DNA from: a bacterium BMS3Abin02 | GTDB lineage: Bacteria > Actinomycetota > Acidimicrobiia > Spongiisociales > UBA4744 | Direction: 5' to 3' | Assembly (NCBI GenBank): GCA_002897675.1 | Contig: BDSU01000007.1 | Location: 1 to 63,987, forward strand | DNA: 63,987 bases | Shown: positions 43,770 to 53,603 of the stretch, one piece after another | Position numbering within the stretch: the first letter of the stretch is position 1 | How the letters are laid out: every line of letters begins with the position of its first letter | Made by a program: the position numbers and the translations under genes | The notes under the pieces: model-generated | The model's input: the letters and a program-made list of their open reading frames with translations, nothing else | The model's database searches: none | What the model was told of the DNA's origin: nothing

Positions 43770-44440
43770 CCGGCATCGAAGCGAGGCTCGGGCATCAGTT
43801 TCGAAACCCGGCCCTGCTCGAAACCGCCCTCACTCATCGGTCCTTCACCGCGGAGCACGATGACGTCGAACACAATGAGAGGATGGAGTTCCTCGGTGAT
43901 GCGGTCCTGGGGCTGGTCATCACCGATGTCCTCTTCGGTCGGTTCGGCGACATGCGAGAAGGCCAGATGGCGAAGCTGCGGGCTTCACTCGTCAGCAGAC
44001 CGGCACTTGCATCGGTGGCGCGAACGATCGGACTCGGAACCGGCCTCCGCATCGGACACGGTGAAGAAGTGTCCGACGGCCGGGGCAAAGACTCGATTCT
44101 CGCCGACGCGATGGAAGCCGTTCTGGCGGCCGTATACCTGGATGGGGGCCTCGAAGAAGTGCGTCGCGTGATCGTCGAACATTGGGAGGCACAGGTGGCG
44201 GCGCTCTCGGTGACTCCGGGCTCCAAGGACTACAAGACCCGACTGCAGGAAGTGCTTGCCAAGGTGCAGCTCGAACCTGTGTACCAGGTGCACGGCGACG
44301 GGCCCGATCACGACCGGACGTTCAGGGCGACGGTGGAGATCGACGGAGTGGTGCGCGGCGAGGGAGAGGGCCACTCGAAGAAAGAAGCGCAACAGGCGGC
44401 CGCCAGAGTCGCTCTGGAGCGCCTGGCGGATTCGCCGTAG
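43766..44440 (+). CDS. rnc: Ribonuclease III
   Basis: 224 residues, ATGA overlap with plsX. The catalytic domain has the signature NERMEFLGDAVLGL and a second acidic site LADAMEAVLAAVYLD; the last ~70 residues are a double-stranded RNA-binding domain (DYKTRLQEVL to KKEAQQAAARVALE). It processes rRNA precursors and structured RNAs. Start and length are normal. Confidence 0.96.
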   Translation: MTGIEARLGHQFRNPALLETALTHRSFTAEHDDVEHNERMEFLGDAVLGLVITDVLFGRFGDMREGQMAKLRASLVSRPALASVARTIGLGTGLRIGHGEEVSDGRGKDSILADAMEAVLAAVYLDGGLEEVRRVIVEHWEAQVAALSVTPGSKDYKTRLQEVLAKVQLEPVYQVHGDGPDHDRTFRATVEIDGVVRGEGEGHSKKEAQQAAARVALERLADSP

Positions 44441-44450
44441 GGTCTCCGAC

Positions 44451-44729
44451 ATGTCACACGTGATCCGGGCCAGGGCAGTCGTGCGCGGCCGTGTGCAAGG
44501 AGTCGGGTTTCGCTATACGACGCTTTCTCGAGCCAGGATGCTCGGCGCCGTCGGGTGGGTGCGCAACCTGCCGTCCGGGGAGGTCGAAGTCGAGGTCCAG
44601 GGTTCCCCCGAAGTCGTCGAGAACCTCATCGACTGGCTGCGTGTGGGACCTCGATCGGCCATCGTCACCGATGTCGGGGTGGCTCCGGCAACCGTCGACC
44701 CCGACGCGGACAGGTTCACTATTCGATGA
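44451..44729 (+). CDS. acyP: Acylphosphatase
   Basis: 92 residues, ATG 10 bases after rnc. Contains the active-site loop GRVQGVGFRY with its Arg, and the Asn in GWVRNLPSGEVEVEVQG. It hydrolyses acyl-phosphates, possibly including PlsX product. Placed between rnc and smc as in mycobacteria. Confidence 0.93.
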   Translation: MSHVIRARAVVRGRVQGVGFRYTTLSRARMLGAVGWVRNLPSGEVEVEVQGSPEVVENLIDWLRVGPRSAIVTDVGVAPATVDPDADRFTIR

Positions 44730-44783
44730 ACAGCCGCCGTGCTGTGATAGCCTCACTTGGCCAAATCACAAGGGTGTCATTCA

Positions 44784-47700
44784 GTGTATGTGAAGTCTCT
44801 GCGGCTCGTCGGCTTCAAATCGTTTGCCGACAGGACCCGGCTCGAGTTCGAACCGGGGGTGACCGTCGTCGTCGGGCCCAACGGTTCCGGCAAGTCCAAT
44901 CTCGTGGACGCCATTGCCTGGGTGATGGGAACACAGTCGACGCGCTCGATGAGAACGCGCCGGATGGAGGATGTCATCTTCGCGGGAACGACGACGCGGC
45001 CTGCGTTCGGCCGTGCAGAGGTGACACTCGTGCTCGACAACGGCACACGTACGATGCCTCTCGACCTCGACGAGATCTCGATCACCCGGCGGTTGTACCG
45101 TGACGGCTCCAGCGACTATCAGATCAACAGAGTCGATTGCCGTCTCCTCGACATTCAGGAGCTGCTGTCCGACGGAGGGGTTGGACGACACCAGCATCTC
45201 ATCGTCGGCCAGGGGCGGATCGACGACCTTCTGAACGCAAAACCGGAGGATCACAGGGCGGTGATCGAAGAAGCCGCCGGGATCCTCAAGCACCGGCTTC
45301 GCAAGGAACGGTCGGTGCGTCGCCTGGAACGCACCGACGCGGACGTACTCCGTCTTCAAGACATCCTGCGTGAGCTCAAGCGGCAGATCCGACCGCTCAA
45401 GCGACAGGCGAAGTCCGCAGACCGCCACGCCGTGCTTCGACGTGAGGTGCGTGAGATGCGTCTCTACCTCGGTGGCGAGGCGATGCGGGCCGTCCGCGGC
45501 CGACTCGCCGAGCTCGAAGGCGTCGAGGCTCGGTGGAGTGCCGACCTCGAAGCCGTGCTGTCCGAGAAGGCCGAACTCGAATCGCGGCTTCCGGAGCTCG
45601 GTGGTCAGGCCGGAGCGGCCGGCCGCGCGTTGGATGCAGACACGGCGGCGGCGGCTCGGCTGGAGACGACCGTCGAGCGCTTGCGACGCATCGCGCAGGT
45701 TGCCCATGAGCGACGGAGATCCGCCCAGGCTCGTCTCGAGGGGGCGGGGGAGCGGCGCAGAGATCTCGAGGCCGAGGCTGCAGAGCTGGGAGCGGACCTC
45801 GCCGGCAGCGGGGCGACCGGGACCGCCGCACGCAGGGATGCCGACCGCGCGGAGCAGGTATTTCGCGAGCTCGAGGACGAGGCACGTTCCCTGGCCGAGC
45901 AGGACGCTCTTCCCGTCGAAGGGGCACTCGCGGTGGTGCGCGGAGATCTCCGGTCCCTCGAAGCAGCCGGCGATCGTGATGAGCGTGAGGCACGCGATCT
46001 GAGTCGGCGGCTCGACGTTCTCGCTGCGAGGGTCGCGGAAGAATCCGCCGAGATCGATGAACTGCACGATGCGATTCGCGATGCGGACCAGGCAACCGGC
46101 CCGGCACAAGAGGCGTATGAACACAGCCGGCGCGAGCGGGAAGGACTCCAACGGCAGTGGGAACGAGCGGAGGAACAGGCCGGGCGCGCACGACTGTTGC
46201 TTGCAAGTGCAGAGGCCCGCAGTGAGGCAGTGGCAGAAGCCATGACCACCGATTCGGTGGCGCGTGAACGAGTCCTCGCCAGGGCGGGGGTGAGTGGGTC
46301 TCTGACGGCGCTCCTGGCAGTCCCCCCAGATCGGGTGGCGGCTGTCGATGCCGCGCTCGGTCTGTGGGCAGGCGGCATCGTTGTACGGTCACGCGGAGAC
46401 GTCGAGGAAGCTGCCGCCGAACTCAAAGCAGAGGGACTCGGCGGAGTTCCGCTGGTGACGGCCGGCACTCCTGCTCCGGCGTCTCCGGCCCGGGACGTCG
46501 CAACCCGATGGGGCATCGAGACACTGGTCGATCTCCTCGGCCCCGGCGCCGACCTGGACCTCGCCCGTCAGCTCCTCGGGGATGTCGTGGTGGCAGAGGA
46601 GTGGGCAACGGCATGGGAGATCGTGGCCCAGCATCCGAGCGTGCGCGTCGTCACTCCGGAAGGGGACCTGATCGAAGCCAACGGCGTGAGAATCGCCCAG
46701 CCCGACGGGGCCACTCCCGCGATGCTCGACACGGCTCTGGCTGCACTCGAGGATGCCGAGATCGGCTCTGCACGAGCCGAGAGCCTCCTGACCTCGACGA
46801 AGCGGGCTTTCGACGGCGCTCGGCACCTCGAACGTGAGGCGCTCGAGGCGCTCGAGGCGCTCGAGGCCAGGCTTGGAGCGATGACCGAAGCGCTGCGCAT
46901 GAGGGACCGGGCCCGCACGGCTGCCGAAGACGAAATCGAGAGGCTGGAAGAGCGGCGGTCTTCCGTTGTCGAGGCCGCAGGCGACCGCGAAGCTCGCATC
47001 GAGCGGCTGCGAACCCGATTGGCCGATCTGGAAGGCGAGGAGGCCGAGCGCCAGCGGGCGTGGGAGCAGATGGCACAGCGGAGGCGGGAGGTCGAACTCC
47101 GGCTCGAACAGGCCAATCACGCTCGCCAGGAGGCTGCGGCCGCTCTCGGGGCCGTCATGGAGCGCCGGCGGATGCTCGAGGACCGCCTGAGAGTTGTCAG
47201 AGGCGAGCTCCAGTCGACGGTCGTTCGGCCGGTCGATCCCGCCCACGTGATGCGCCTGCAGGTCATCGAGGATCAATCGGTGCAGGCCCTGAAAGTGGTC
47301 AGAACCCATCTCGGAACGCTCCGCGACCGCCAAAGAGCGTTACGGCGGGAGGCCGGAGATGCCGGAGCTCGCCTCGCGACGGCTCGCACACGGCTCGAGG
47401 AGCTTCGGAACGCAGCCGAGATCGCCCGTCAGGAGATCTCCGCCGTCGCCGTCGAGATCGCCGAACTTCGGGTGCGTGGGGAGTCCGTGGCCGAAGGTCT
47501 ACGCAGGGACGCGGACGCCTCGGTCGAAGAAGCACTCGAAGTGCCCCGTCCGGACGTCGACGAGGATCTCGAGTCGCTTCTCGCGAGCCACGAAGCAGAG
47601 CTCAGGCGGCTTGGACCGGTGAATCCGCTTGCGGCCCAGGAGTATCGAGACCTCCAGGAACGGTACGATTTCCTCGCCGCCCAGCTCGACGATCTCTCCT

Positions 47701-48221
47701 CGTCGCGCGCCGAGCTGCGTAAGGTGATCGCAGCGCTCGACGAGCGAATCGTCGAGGAGTTCACTGCGGCCTTCCAGGAAGTCGCCCGCTACTTCGAGGA
47801 GTATTTCGGGGTTCTCTTTCCCGGAGGCAAGGGAAGGCTTCGACTCGTGGACGGGTCGGATCCGCTCACCTCGGGCGTGGAGGTCGAGGCGATGCCGCTC
47901 GGCAAGAAGGTGAGCAGGTTGAGCTTGCTGTCCGGAGGCGAACGTTCGCTTGCCGCCCTGGCGTTCCTCTTCTCCGTGTTTCGAGCCAGGCCCGGGCCGT
48001 TCTATGTCCTCGACGAGGTTGAAGCCGCACTCGACGACGCAAACCTGCGGAGGTTTCTGCGACTTGTCGACCGGTTCCGCGAGCGCGCCCAGTTGCTGAT
48101 CGTCACCCACCAGCAGCAGACCATGGAAGTCGCCGACATACTGTACGGTGTCACTCTCGAACGTGGCGGGTCGTCCCAGGTGCTGTCCCGCCGAATCCGC
48201 GAACGGTCACAGCCGGCATGA
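44784..48221 (+). CDS. smc: Chromosome segregation protein SMC
   Basis: 1145 residues; GTG at 44784 chosen for the standard N-terminus YVKSLRLVGFKSF and the AAGGGTG ribosome site. Walker A GPNGSGKSNLVDAI, then coiled coil, a hinge at about 500-650, coiled coil back, and the C-terminal ATPase half with signature LSLLSGGERSLAALAF and Walker B FYVLDEVEAALDD. It loads on DNA and compacts the chromosome with ScpAB. In the hinge the usual Gly-rich dimer strand is less clear (ANGVRIAQPDG). Coupled to ftsY by ATGA. Confidence 0.95.
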   Translation: MYVKSLRLVGFKSFADRTRLEFEPGVTVVVGPNGSGKSNLVDAIAWVMGTQSTRSMRTRRMEDVIFAGTTTRPAFGRAEVTLVLDNGTRTMPLDLDEISITRRLYRDGSSDYQINRVDCRLLDIQELLSDGGVGRHQHLIVGQGRIDDLLNAKPEDHRAVIEEAAGILKHRLRKERSVRRLERTDADVLRLQDILRELKRQIRPLKRQAKSADRHAVLRREVREMRLYLGGEAMRAVRGRLAELEGVEARWSADLEAVLSEKAELESRLPELGGQAGAAGRALDADTAAAARLETTVERLRRIAQVAHERRRSAQARLEGAGERRRDLEAEAAELGADLAGSGATGTAARRDADRAEQVFRELEDEARSLAEQDALPVEGALAVVRGDLRSLEAAGDRDEREARDLSRRLDVLAARVAEESAEIDELHDAIRDADQATGPAQEAYEHSRREREGLQRQWERAEEQAGRARLLLASAEARSEAVAEAMTTDSVARERVLARAGVSGSLTALLAVPPDRVAAVDAALGLWAGGIVVRSRGDVEEAAAELKAEGLGGVPLVTAGTPAPASPARDVATRWGIETLVDLLGPGADLDLARQLLGDVVVAEEWATAWEIVAQHPSVRVVTPEGDLIEANGVRIAQPDGATPAMLDTALAALEDAEIGSARAESLLTSTKRAFDGARHLEREALEALEALEARLGAMTEALRMRDRARTAAEDEIERLEERRSSVVEAAGDREARIERLRTRLADLEGEEAERQRAWEQMAQRRREVELRLEQANHARQEAAAALGAVMERRRMLEDRLRVVRGELQSTVVRPVDPAHVMRLQVIEDQSVQALKVVRTHLGTLRDRQRALRREAGDAGARLATARTRLEELRNAAEIARQEISAVAVEIAELRVRGESVAEGLRRDADASVEEALEVPRPDVDEDLESLLASHEAELRRLGPVNPLAAQEYRDLQERYDFLAAQLDDLSSSRAELRKVIAALDERIVEEFTAAFQEVARYFEEYFGVLFPGGKGRLRLVDGSDPLTSGVEVEAMPLGKKVSRLSLLSGGERSLAALAFLFSVFRARPGPFYVLDEVEAALDDANLRRFLRLVDRFRERAQLLIVTHQQQTMEVADILYGVTLERGGSSQVLSRRIRERSQPA
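46834..46866 (+). repeat. Tandem 9-base repeat inside smc
   Basis: GAGGCGCTC is repeated three times followed by a partial unit, coding for Leu-Glu-Ala triplets in the coiled coil (EALEALEAL). Replication slippage here would change coil length by three residues. Confidence 0.6.
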
Positions 48222-49213
48222 CAACGACACAACTGATTCTCCTCGGCATAGCCGTACTGGTTGTCGCCGTCCTTCTGTTCCTCGTCGTTCGTCGAGGACA
48301 CAACGGCGACGGGGTCGGTTCCCGGTCGACACTTGTCGATCGTCTCGAGAAAACCCGGACTGCCTTCGGAGCGAGACTGCACAGGCTCTTCGGATCCGGC
48401 GGTCGACTCGACGAGCGATTCTGGGAGGAGCTGGAGGAGGCGCTGATCGCTGCGGACCTCGGCGTGCTCGCGACGAGTGAGATCATCACTCGTGTTCGAG
48501 AACGACGCCCGAACGACCCGCTGGAGGCCAAAGGCGCACTCCGCGAGGAACTCATCTCCGAGTTCGGCGATCGTCATCGCGGCCTTCGCATGTCGGGCAC
48601 TCCGTCGGCGATGATCGTCGTCGGGGTGAACGGGACAGGCAAGACCACGAGCATCGCAAAGCTCGCCGCGCATCTCGCTGCCACGGGGAGATCTCCACTC
48701 CTGGGTGCCGCCGACACGTTTCGCGCCGCGGCAGGTGCCCAGCTGCGCACCTGGGCGGAGCGGGTCGGCGTCGATATCGTTTCCGGTCAAGAAGGGGCAG
48801 ACCCCGCCGCGGTCGCCTTCGATGCATACGAAGCTGCCAGAGCCCGGGGTCACGACATCGTCATCGTGGACACGGCAGGCAGACTGCACTCCAAGCACAA
48901 CCTGATGCAAGAACTGGGAAAGATCGTCCGGGTGCTCGGCCGGGTGGCGGGCGAAGTGGACGAGGTACTCCTCGTCATCGACGCGACCAGCGGGCAGAAC
49001 GCCGTGGTGCAGGCGCGAACGTTCACCGAGGCGGTGGGCGTGACCGGAGTCATCCTGACGAAGCTCGACGGAACTGCGCGCGGCGGTGTCGCCGTTGCCG
49101 TCGAGCGAGAGCTGGATCTGCCCGTCAAGTTCATCGGAATCGGTGAGGGAGTCCACGATCTGATCCCGTTCGTTCCTACGGAATTCGTCGATGCGATGTT
49201 GGAGGATGTATGA
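48218..49213 (+). CDS. ftsY: SRP receptor FtsY
   Basis: 331 residues. One N-terminal membrane helix (LILLGIAVLVVAVLLFLVV, about 6-24), a four-helix N domain, then the GTPase: GVNGTGKTTSIAKLA, ADTFRAAAGAQL, VDTAGRLHS, LTKLDGTARGG. It docks ribosome-SRP complexes at the membrane. The membrane anchor is the actinobacterial form. Overlaps smc and cdd. Confidence 0.95.
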   Translation: MTTTQLILLGIAVLVVAVLLFLVVRRGHNGDGVGSRSTLVDRLEKTRTAFGARLHRLFGSGGRLDERFWEELEEALIAADLGVLATSEIITRVRERRPNDPLEAKGALREELISEFGDRHRGLRMSGTPSAMIVVGVNGTGKTTSIAKLAAHLAATGRSPLLGAADTFRAAAGAQLRTWAERVGVDIVSGQEGADPAAVAFDAYEAARARGHDIVIVDTAGRLHSKHNLMQELGKIVRVLGRVAGEVDEVLLVIDATSGQNAVVQARTFTEAVGVTGVILTKLDGTARGGVAVAVERELDLPVKFIGIGEGVHDLIPFVPTEFVDAMLEDV

Positions 49214-49602
49214 GTCCCGAAGAGCTGCTCGCCGAGGCGCGCGAAGTCGCCGAGAACGCCTATGCCCCCTATTCGGGGTTCCGTGTGGGCGCGGTCGTCG
49301 TGGCCGATGACGGATCGATCCATCGCGGCGCCAATTGGGAGAATGCCGCCTACCCGTCGGGGACCTGTGCCGAGGCGAGCGCGATCGCCTCGGCCGTCAC
49401 CGCCGGCAAGACGATGATGAAGACCGTCGCAGTGGCGTGTATCGACGCCGGTACGGAGGCGGAGACGTTTCCGTGTGGGCAATGCCGGCAGCGACTCTAT
49501 GAGTTCGGTGTCCAGACTGTTGTGGTTCCGGGTACCGACGGAACCGCAGAGACATACTCGCTCGACGAACTCCTTCCGCACGGGTTCCGGCTCGAGCACT
49601 GA
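49210..49602 (+). CDS. cdd: Cytidine deaminase
   Basis: 130 residues, ATGA overlap with ftsY. Zinc site CAEASAI (Cys-Ala-Glu) and PCGQC, with APYSGFRVGAVV at the N-terminus, mark the tetrameric 130-residue class. It deaminates cytidine and deoxycytidine to uridines for salvage. Upp and DeoA in the next operon use the same pathway. Confidence 0.95.
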   Translation: MSPEELLAEAREVAENAYAPYSGFRVGAVVVADDGSIHRGANWENAAYPSGTCAEASAIASAVTAGKTMMKTVAVACIDAGTEAETFPCGQCRQRLYEFGVQTVVVPGTDGTAETYSLDELLPHGFRLEH

Positions 49603-49607
49603 GGAAC

Positions 49608-49630
49608 GGCCCGGGAAGGTTCCGGGCCGC
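49608..49630. terminator. Shared hairpin between converging cdd and etfA
   Basis: CGGCCCGG (49608-49615) pairs with CCGGGCCG (49623-49630), 8 pairs with a 7-base loop. It stands in the 35-base gap between the two ends and can serve both directions. No T-tract, as usual at this GC level. Confidence 0.7.
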
Positions 49631-49637
49631 TCCGGTC

Positions 49638-50597
49638 TCAGTGTTCGCGAGCCTCGAGGGCCTCGATCAGCTTGGGGAGAACCTTGTGCACATCCCCGAC
49701 GACGCCGAGGTCCGACAGTCCGAAGATCGGTGCCTCTTCGTCCTTGTTGATCGCGATGATGACCTTGGAGTCCTTCATCCCCACGACGTGCTGCATCGCC
49801 CCTGAGATGCCGCAAGCGATGTAGACGTCGGGCTTGACGGTCTTGCCGGTCTGTCCGACCTGGAAGGAGTAGGGAACCCACCCGGCATCGACGACGGCGC
49901 GCGTGGCCCCCATGGCTCCGCCGAGAAGATCGGCAAGTCGCCTGGTCAGATCGAGATGCTCGGCCGAACCGAGCCCGCGGCCGGCGGATACGACGATCGA
50001 CGCTTCCTCCAACTGCGGGCCTTCGCGCTCTTCCACGTGGACATCGGTGATGATGGCGGTGCCGGCCGCCCCAACATCGGGAAGGGCGACCGGGACGACG
50101 TCCGGCGTGGATGCCTCTGTGGGCTCCGGCGGGAATGATTTCGGTCGGACGACCACGAGATGCGGCTTCTCGGCCAGGAACGCGGTCTCGATGATCTCGG
50201 TGCCGCCGAAGACCTCATTGACGACCTTGAACGTGTCACCATCGACAACGACGTCGGTGACGTTGGAGATCACGGGACGTCCCATCCGGGCGCTGAGGCG
50301 CCCCGCGATGTCGCGGTCCGTCGGGGTCAACCCGAACATGATCACGTCCGGCTGCTCGGCGCCGGCAAGGTCGGCTATTGCCGCCGCGGCGGCGGCGGTC
50401 GGCAGATGATTGTCCGGGATCATCTGATAGACGGTCTGCGCTCCATGGCTTCCGAGGAGTCCGAAGATCTCCTCCGATCCCGTGCCCAGGTAGACAGCGG
50501 CCCGTGAACCGGCGAGCGAGCGCGCCTTGGAGAGCATCTCGAGCCCGATCTGGGCCGGGTTGCCTTGTGACTCTTCGACGAACACCCAGACTTTCAT
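49638..50597 (-). CDS. etfA: Electron transfer flavoprotein alpha subunit
   Basis: 319 residues, ATGA overlap with etfB. The C-terminal FAD domain has GGAMGATRAVVDAGWVPY, QVGQTGKTVKPDVYIACGISGAMQH and the end IFGLSDLGVVGDVHKVLP. With EtfB it takes electrons from acyl-CoA dehydrogenases to the membrane quinone reductase. Confidence 0.95.
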   Translation of the reverse strand: MKVWVFVEESQGNPAQIGLEMLSKARSLAGSRAAVYLGTGSEEIFGLLGSHGAQTVYQMIPDNHLPTAAAAAAIADLAGAEQPDVIMFGLTPTDRDIAGRLSARMGRPVISNVTDVVVDGDTFKVVNEVFGGTEIIETAFLAEKPHLVVVRPKSFPPEPTEASTPDVVPVALPDVGAAGTAIITDVHVEEREGPQLEEASIVVSAGRGLGSAEHLDLTRRLADLLGGAMGATRAVVDAGWVPYSFQVGQTGKTVKPDVYIACGISGAMQHVVGMKDSKVIIAINKDEEAPIFGLSDLGVVGDVHKVLPKLIEALEAREH

Positions 50598-51355
50598 CAG
50601 ATCACCTTCGCTTGCTCGAGCACCTCGATGATTCGCAGGTGTGCTTCGCCCTCATCTTCGATGATCTCGCCGGCGGCACGTTTCGGTGCAGGGCGGACTT
50701 CGAGGATCTCCTGGGTCGCCACCGGCGTCACTCCGAGCTCGGAGACGCCGATCTGTTCGATCGGCTTCTTCTTGGCGGCCATGATCCCCTTGAACGTGGG
50801 ATAGCGGGGTTCGACGACGCCGGAGGTCACGGTGATCAACACCGGTGTGGGTGCTTCCACGACCTCGTATCCGTACTCGGTCTGACGCTGGATGCGGATC
50901 GTGTCGCCATCTCGCTCGAGATGCTTCGCAAAGGTCAGGGACGGCACTCCGAGCAACTCTGAGAGCTGCTGGGGGAGCACCCCGCTGGAACCATCGGTCG
51001 ACTCCGTGCCGGCGATCACCAGATCGAACCCTTCGTTACGGATCGCTGCCGCCAGGACCTGGGCCGTCACCCACGAGTCGGCTCCTCGCAGCGAATCGTC
51101 TTCGATCACGATGGCCTTGTCGGCACCCATCGCCAGTGCCTGGCGGATGCCCTGGAGGTTTCCTGCGGGTCCCATCGAAACGAGGGTCACCGAGCCTTCG
51201 GTCTGTTCGGCAACCTGCAGACCCATCTCGACGCCGTAGCGGTCGGTGTCATCGAGGATCTGGTCTGTCGGCCGCTCCAGGAAGTGTGTCTCGGGATCCA
51301 GGTGATAGGGAGCCGCTGGGTCTGGAATCTGTTTCGTGCAGACCAGGACTTTCAT
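50597..51355 (-). CDS. etfB: Electron transfer flavoprotein beta subunit
   Basis: 252 residues from the ATG at 51355 (GAGGAG upstream). Family marks: KVLVCTKQIPDP, DRYGVEMGLQ, DLVIAGTESTDGSSGVLPQ (AMP/FAD site), and the recognition-loop segment TPVLITVTSGVVEPRYPTFKGIM. First gene of the etfBA operon. Full length. Confidence 0.94.
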   Translation of the reverse strand: MKVLVCTKQIPDPAAPYHLDPETHFLERPTDQILDDTDRYGVEMGLQVAEQTEGSVTLVSMGPAGNLQGIRQALAMGADKAIVIEDDSLRGADSWVTAQVLAAAIRNEGFDLVIAGTESTDGSSGVLPQQLSELLGVPSLTFAKHLERDGDTIRIQRQTEYGYEVVEAPTPVLITVTSGVVEPRYPTFKGIMAAKKKPIEQIGVSELGVTPVATQEILEVRPAPKRAAGEIIEDEGEAHLRIIEVLEQAKVI

Positions 51356-51418
51356 CGGCGTGCACTCCTCTCCGGTTGCGTTCGCGAATGCTAGCAATCG
51401 GTGTCGTGTGCCTCACTC

Positions 51419-52234
51419 TCACAGAAGCGGAAGCAGGTGGTCGAGCAGGCCGGTGAAGCGGGTGCGGGCTTCGGCCGCCGTCTCCTGGACCTCTTCATGG
51501 GAGAGCGGCGCATCCGAGATGCCGGCTGCCAGATTGGTCACCAGGGAGATTGCGAGTACCGCCGCACCCATGTGGCGCGCCGCGATCGCCTCCGGAACGG
51601 TCGACATCCCGACGAGATCCCCTCCGAGGCGGGCCACCATCCGAATCTCTGCCGGCGTCTCGTAGGAAGGGCCCGTCAGCCAGGCGTAGACACCCTCTCC
51701 GAGGCGGACTCCGGCATCTCGAGCCGCTCGATGTGCGATTGCGCGCAAGGCCGCAGAGTAGAGATCCGTCAGGTCGGGAAAGCGAGGGCCGAGGCGAGTG
51801 TCGTTGGGACCGATGAGGGGGTTGCGTCCGGTGAGGTTCAGATGATCACGGATGAGCACGAGGTCGCCGGGTTCGAGGCCTTCTCCTACGCCTCCGGCGG
51901 CATTGGTGAGCACGATGGTCTCGCAACCGGCCTCGACCGCCACTCTGACCCCGAAGACGACCTCATCCAGTGACCGTCCTTCATAGAGGTGTGCCCTGCC
52001 GGAGAGGATCAGGACAGGACCGTCCATGTCGGCCGAGTACAGGGTTCCGTGATGCCCTTCCACCGTGGGAACGGGCCATTTCGGGATGTCCGTGTACGGA
52101 ATCGCCACCGCCCCGGGGAGTGTCGAGGCGTAATCACCGAGTCCCGAGCCGAGTACGACGGCAACCTCGTGCTCACCACGACCGGAACGCGCGGCAATCG
52201 TCGCGGCGGCCGCCTTGATCATCTCGTACTGCAT
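51419..52234 (-). CDS. punA: Purine nucleoside phosphorylase
   Basis: 271 residues, ATGA overlap with deoA. Trimeric PNP motifs: VVLGSGLGDYA, VEGHHGTLY, LTNAAGGVGEGL, LTGPSYETPAEIRM and STVPEAIAARH. It splits purine (deoxy)nucleosides with phosphate. End of the upp-deoA-punA salvage operon. Confidence 0.94.
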   Translation of the reverse strand: MQYEMIKAAAATIAARSGRGEHEVAVVLGSGLGDYASTLPGAVAIPYTDIPKWPVPTVEGHHGTLYSADMDGPVLILSGRAHLYEGRSLDEVVFGVRVAVEAGCETIVLTNAAGGVGEGLEPGDLVLIRDHLNLTGRNPLIGPNDTRLGPRFPDLTDLYSAALRAIAHRAARDAGVRLGEGVYAWLTGPSYETPAEIRMVARLGGDLVGMSTVPEAIAARHMGAAVLAISLVTNLAAGISDAPLSHEEVQETAAEARTRFTGLLDHLLPLL

Positions 52235-53538
52235 CAGCGCACCTCCTCGAGGACGTGCGGCATCGGTTCCGGAGGTTCATCGCCGATCTCCCATGCGCTT
52301 GCGAGCAGCCTGGTTGCAGCCTCCAAACGCCCTTCATCGTTCCAGGCGACCGTTGCGAGTGGCTCACCGACAGCGACCACGTCTCCCTCTTTGGCCAGGA
52401 CGGTGACACCGACCGCGGGATCGATCAGGTCTTCCTTTCGTTCCCTCCCTGCACCGAGGTGCATGGCACCCACACCGATCTTGAACGCGTCGCAACGTGT
52501 GACGACGCCGTCCCGGGTGGCGGGAAGGTGCGTCCGATGCGCCGGCTGCGGCAGAATATCCGGGTTCTCGACGACTCTCGGATCACCACCCTGGGCATCG
52601 ATCACCTCGGCGAATTTCGCCAGGGCGCTTCCGTTCGAGATGGTCGCTTCCAGTGCGCTTCGAGCATCGTGACGGTCCTTGGCCGCTCCACCGAGGATCA
52701 GCATCTCTTCTCCGAGGCGAAGCGTGATTTCGGTGAGGTCCCGCGGGCCTTCACCCCTGAGGACGGCGAGGGATTCGACGATCTCGGAGGCGTTGCCGAC
52801 CTCCCTGCCCAACGGCTGTTCCATCGGAGTCAGCAGCGCGACGACCGGTACGCCGTGAGCTGCTCCGAGATCGACCATCGTACGTGCCAGCAGGCGGGCC
52901 CGCTCCATGTCGCGCATGAATGCGCCGCGGCCGACTTTCACATCGAGGACGAGACCGTCCAGGTCCTCGGCGAGCTTCTTCGACATGATCGACGATGCGA
53001 TCAGGGGGATCGACTCGACCGTCCCCGTGGCGTCCCTGAGCGCGTAGAGCTTGCGATCTGCCGGGACGAGCGTCTCCGATTGGCCGGCGAGGACGAGGCC
53101 TGTTCGAGCGAGGAGTGCGGTGAAGGTCTCTGGATCGAATTGCGTCGTGAATCCCGGAATCGTCTCGAGTTTGTCGAGGGTGCCGCCGGTGTGCCCAAGA
53201 CCGCGGCCGCTCATCATCGGCACTCGGACACCGGCGGCGGCGACCATCGGCGCAAGAGGAATCGAGACTTTGTCCCCGACACCGCCGGTGGAGTGCTTGT
53301 CGATCTTCTTGCCGGGGACGGTGGCGAGATCGAGAACGTCTCCCGAGTGCAACATCGCCTCGGTCCAGGCGGCGAGCTCATCGGCGTCCAGGCCGTTGAA
53401 GAAGATCGCCATTGTCATTGCCGACATCTGGTAGTCGGTGACGGAGCCATCCGTGTACTGGTCGATGAGCCAGGTGATCTCCGCCGGGGACAACGCTGCC
53501 CCGTCTCGCTTGCACTGGATGAGTTCGACCGTGTTCAT
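52234..53538 (-). CDS. deoA: Thymidine/pyrimidine-nucleoside phosphorylase
   Basis: 434 residues from the ATG at 53538. Motifs: phosphate-binding KHSTGGVGDKVSIPL, the family signature SGRGLGHTGGTLDKLE, SIMSKKLAEDLDGLVLDVKVG. It cleaves thymidine, deoxyuridine and perhaps uridine to base and pentose-1-phosphate. Only a weak ribosome site is seen; a 22-codon ORF ends over the start codon and may couple its translation to upp. Confidence 0.93.
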   Translation of the reverse strand: MNTVELIQCKRDGAALSPAEITWLIDQYTDGSVTDYQMSAMTMAIFFNGLDADELAAWTEAMLHSGDVLDLATVPGKKIDKHSTGGVGDKVSIPLAPMVAAAGVRVPMMSGRGLGHTGGTLDKLETIPGFTTQFDPETFTALLARTGLVLAGQSETLVPADRKLYALRDATGTVESIPLIASSIMSKKLAEDLDGLVLDVKVGRGAFMRDMERARLLARTMVDLGAAHGVPVVALLTPMEQPLGREVGNASEIVESLAVLRGEGPRDLTEITLRLGEEMLILGGAAKDRHDARSALEATISNGSALAKFAEVIDAQGGDPRVVENPDILPQPAHRTHLPATRDGVVTRCDAFKIGVGAMHLGAGRERKEDLIDPAVGVTVLAKEGDVVAVGEPLATVAWNDEGRLEAATRLLASAWEIGDEPPEPMPHVLEEVR

Positions 53539-53603
53539 GTTGAGTTTCTCGGAGTATCGGCGACCGCGCGCGCTTCGGCGATGTCGCCGTAGAACCGGGA
53601 CAT
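53535..53603 (-). CDS. 22-codon coupling ORF between upp and deoA
   Basis: Its ATG overlaps the upp stop as TGATG, and its TGA overlaps the deoA start as ATGA. It encodes 22 residues, starting MSRFYGDIAEARAVAD. No family is visible. The two exact overlaps suggest that ribosomes pass from upp through this frame to deoA; the peptide itself may have no role. Confidence 0.4.
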   Translation of the reverse strand: MSRFYGDIAEARAVADTPRNST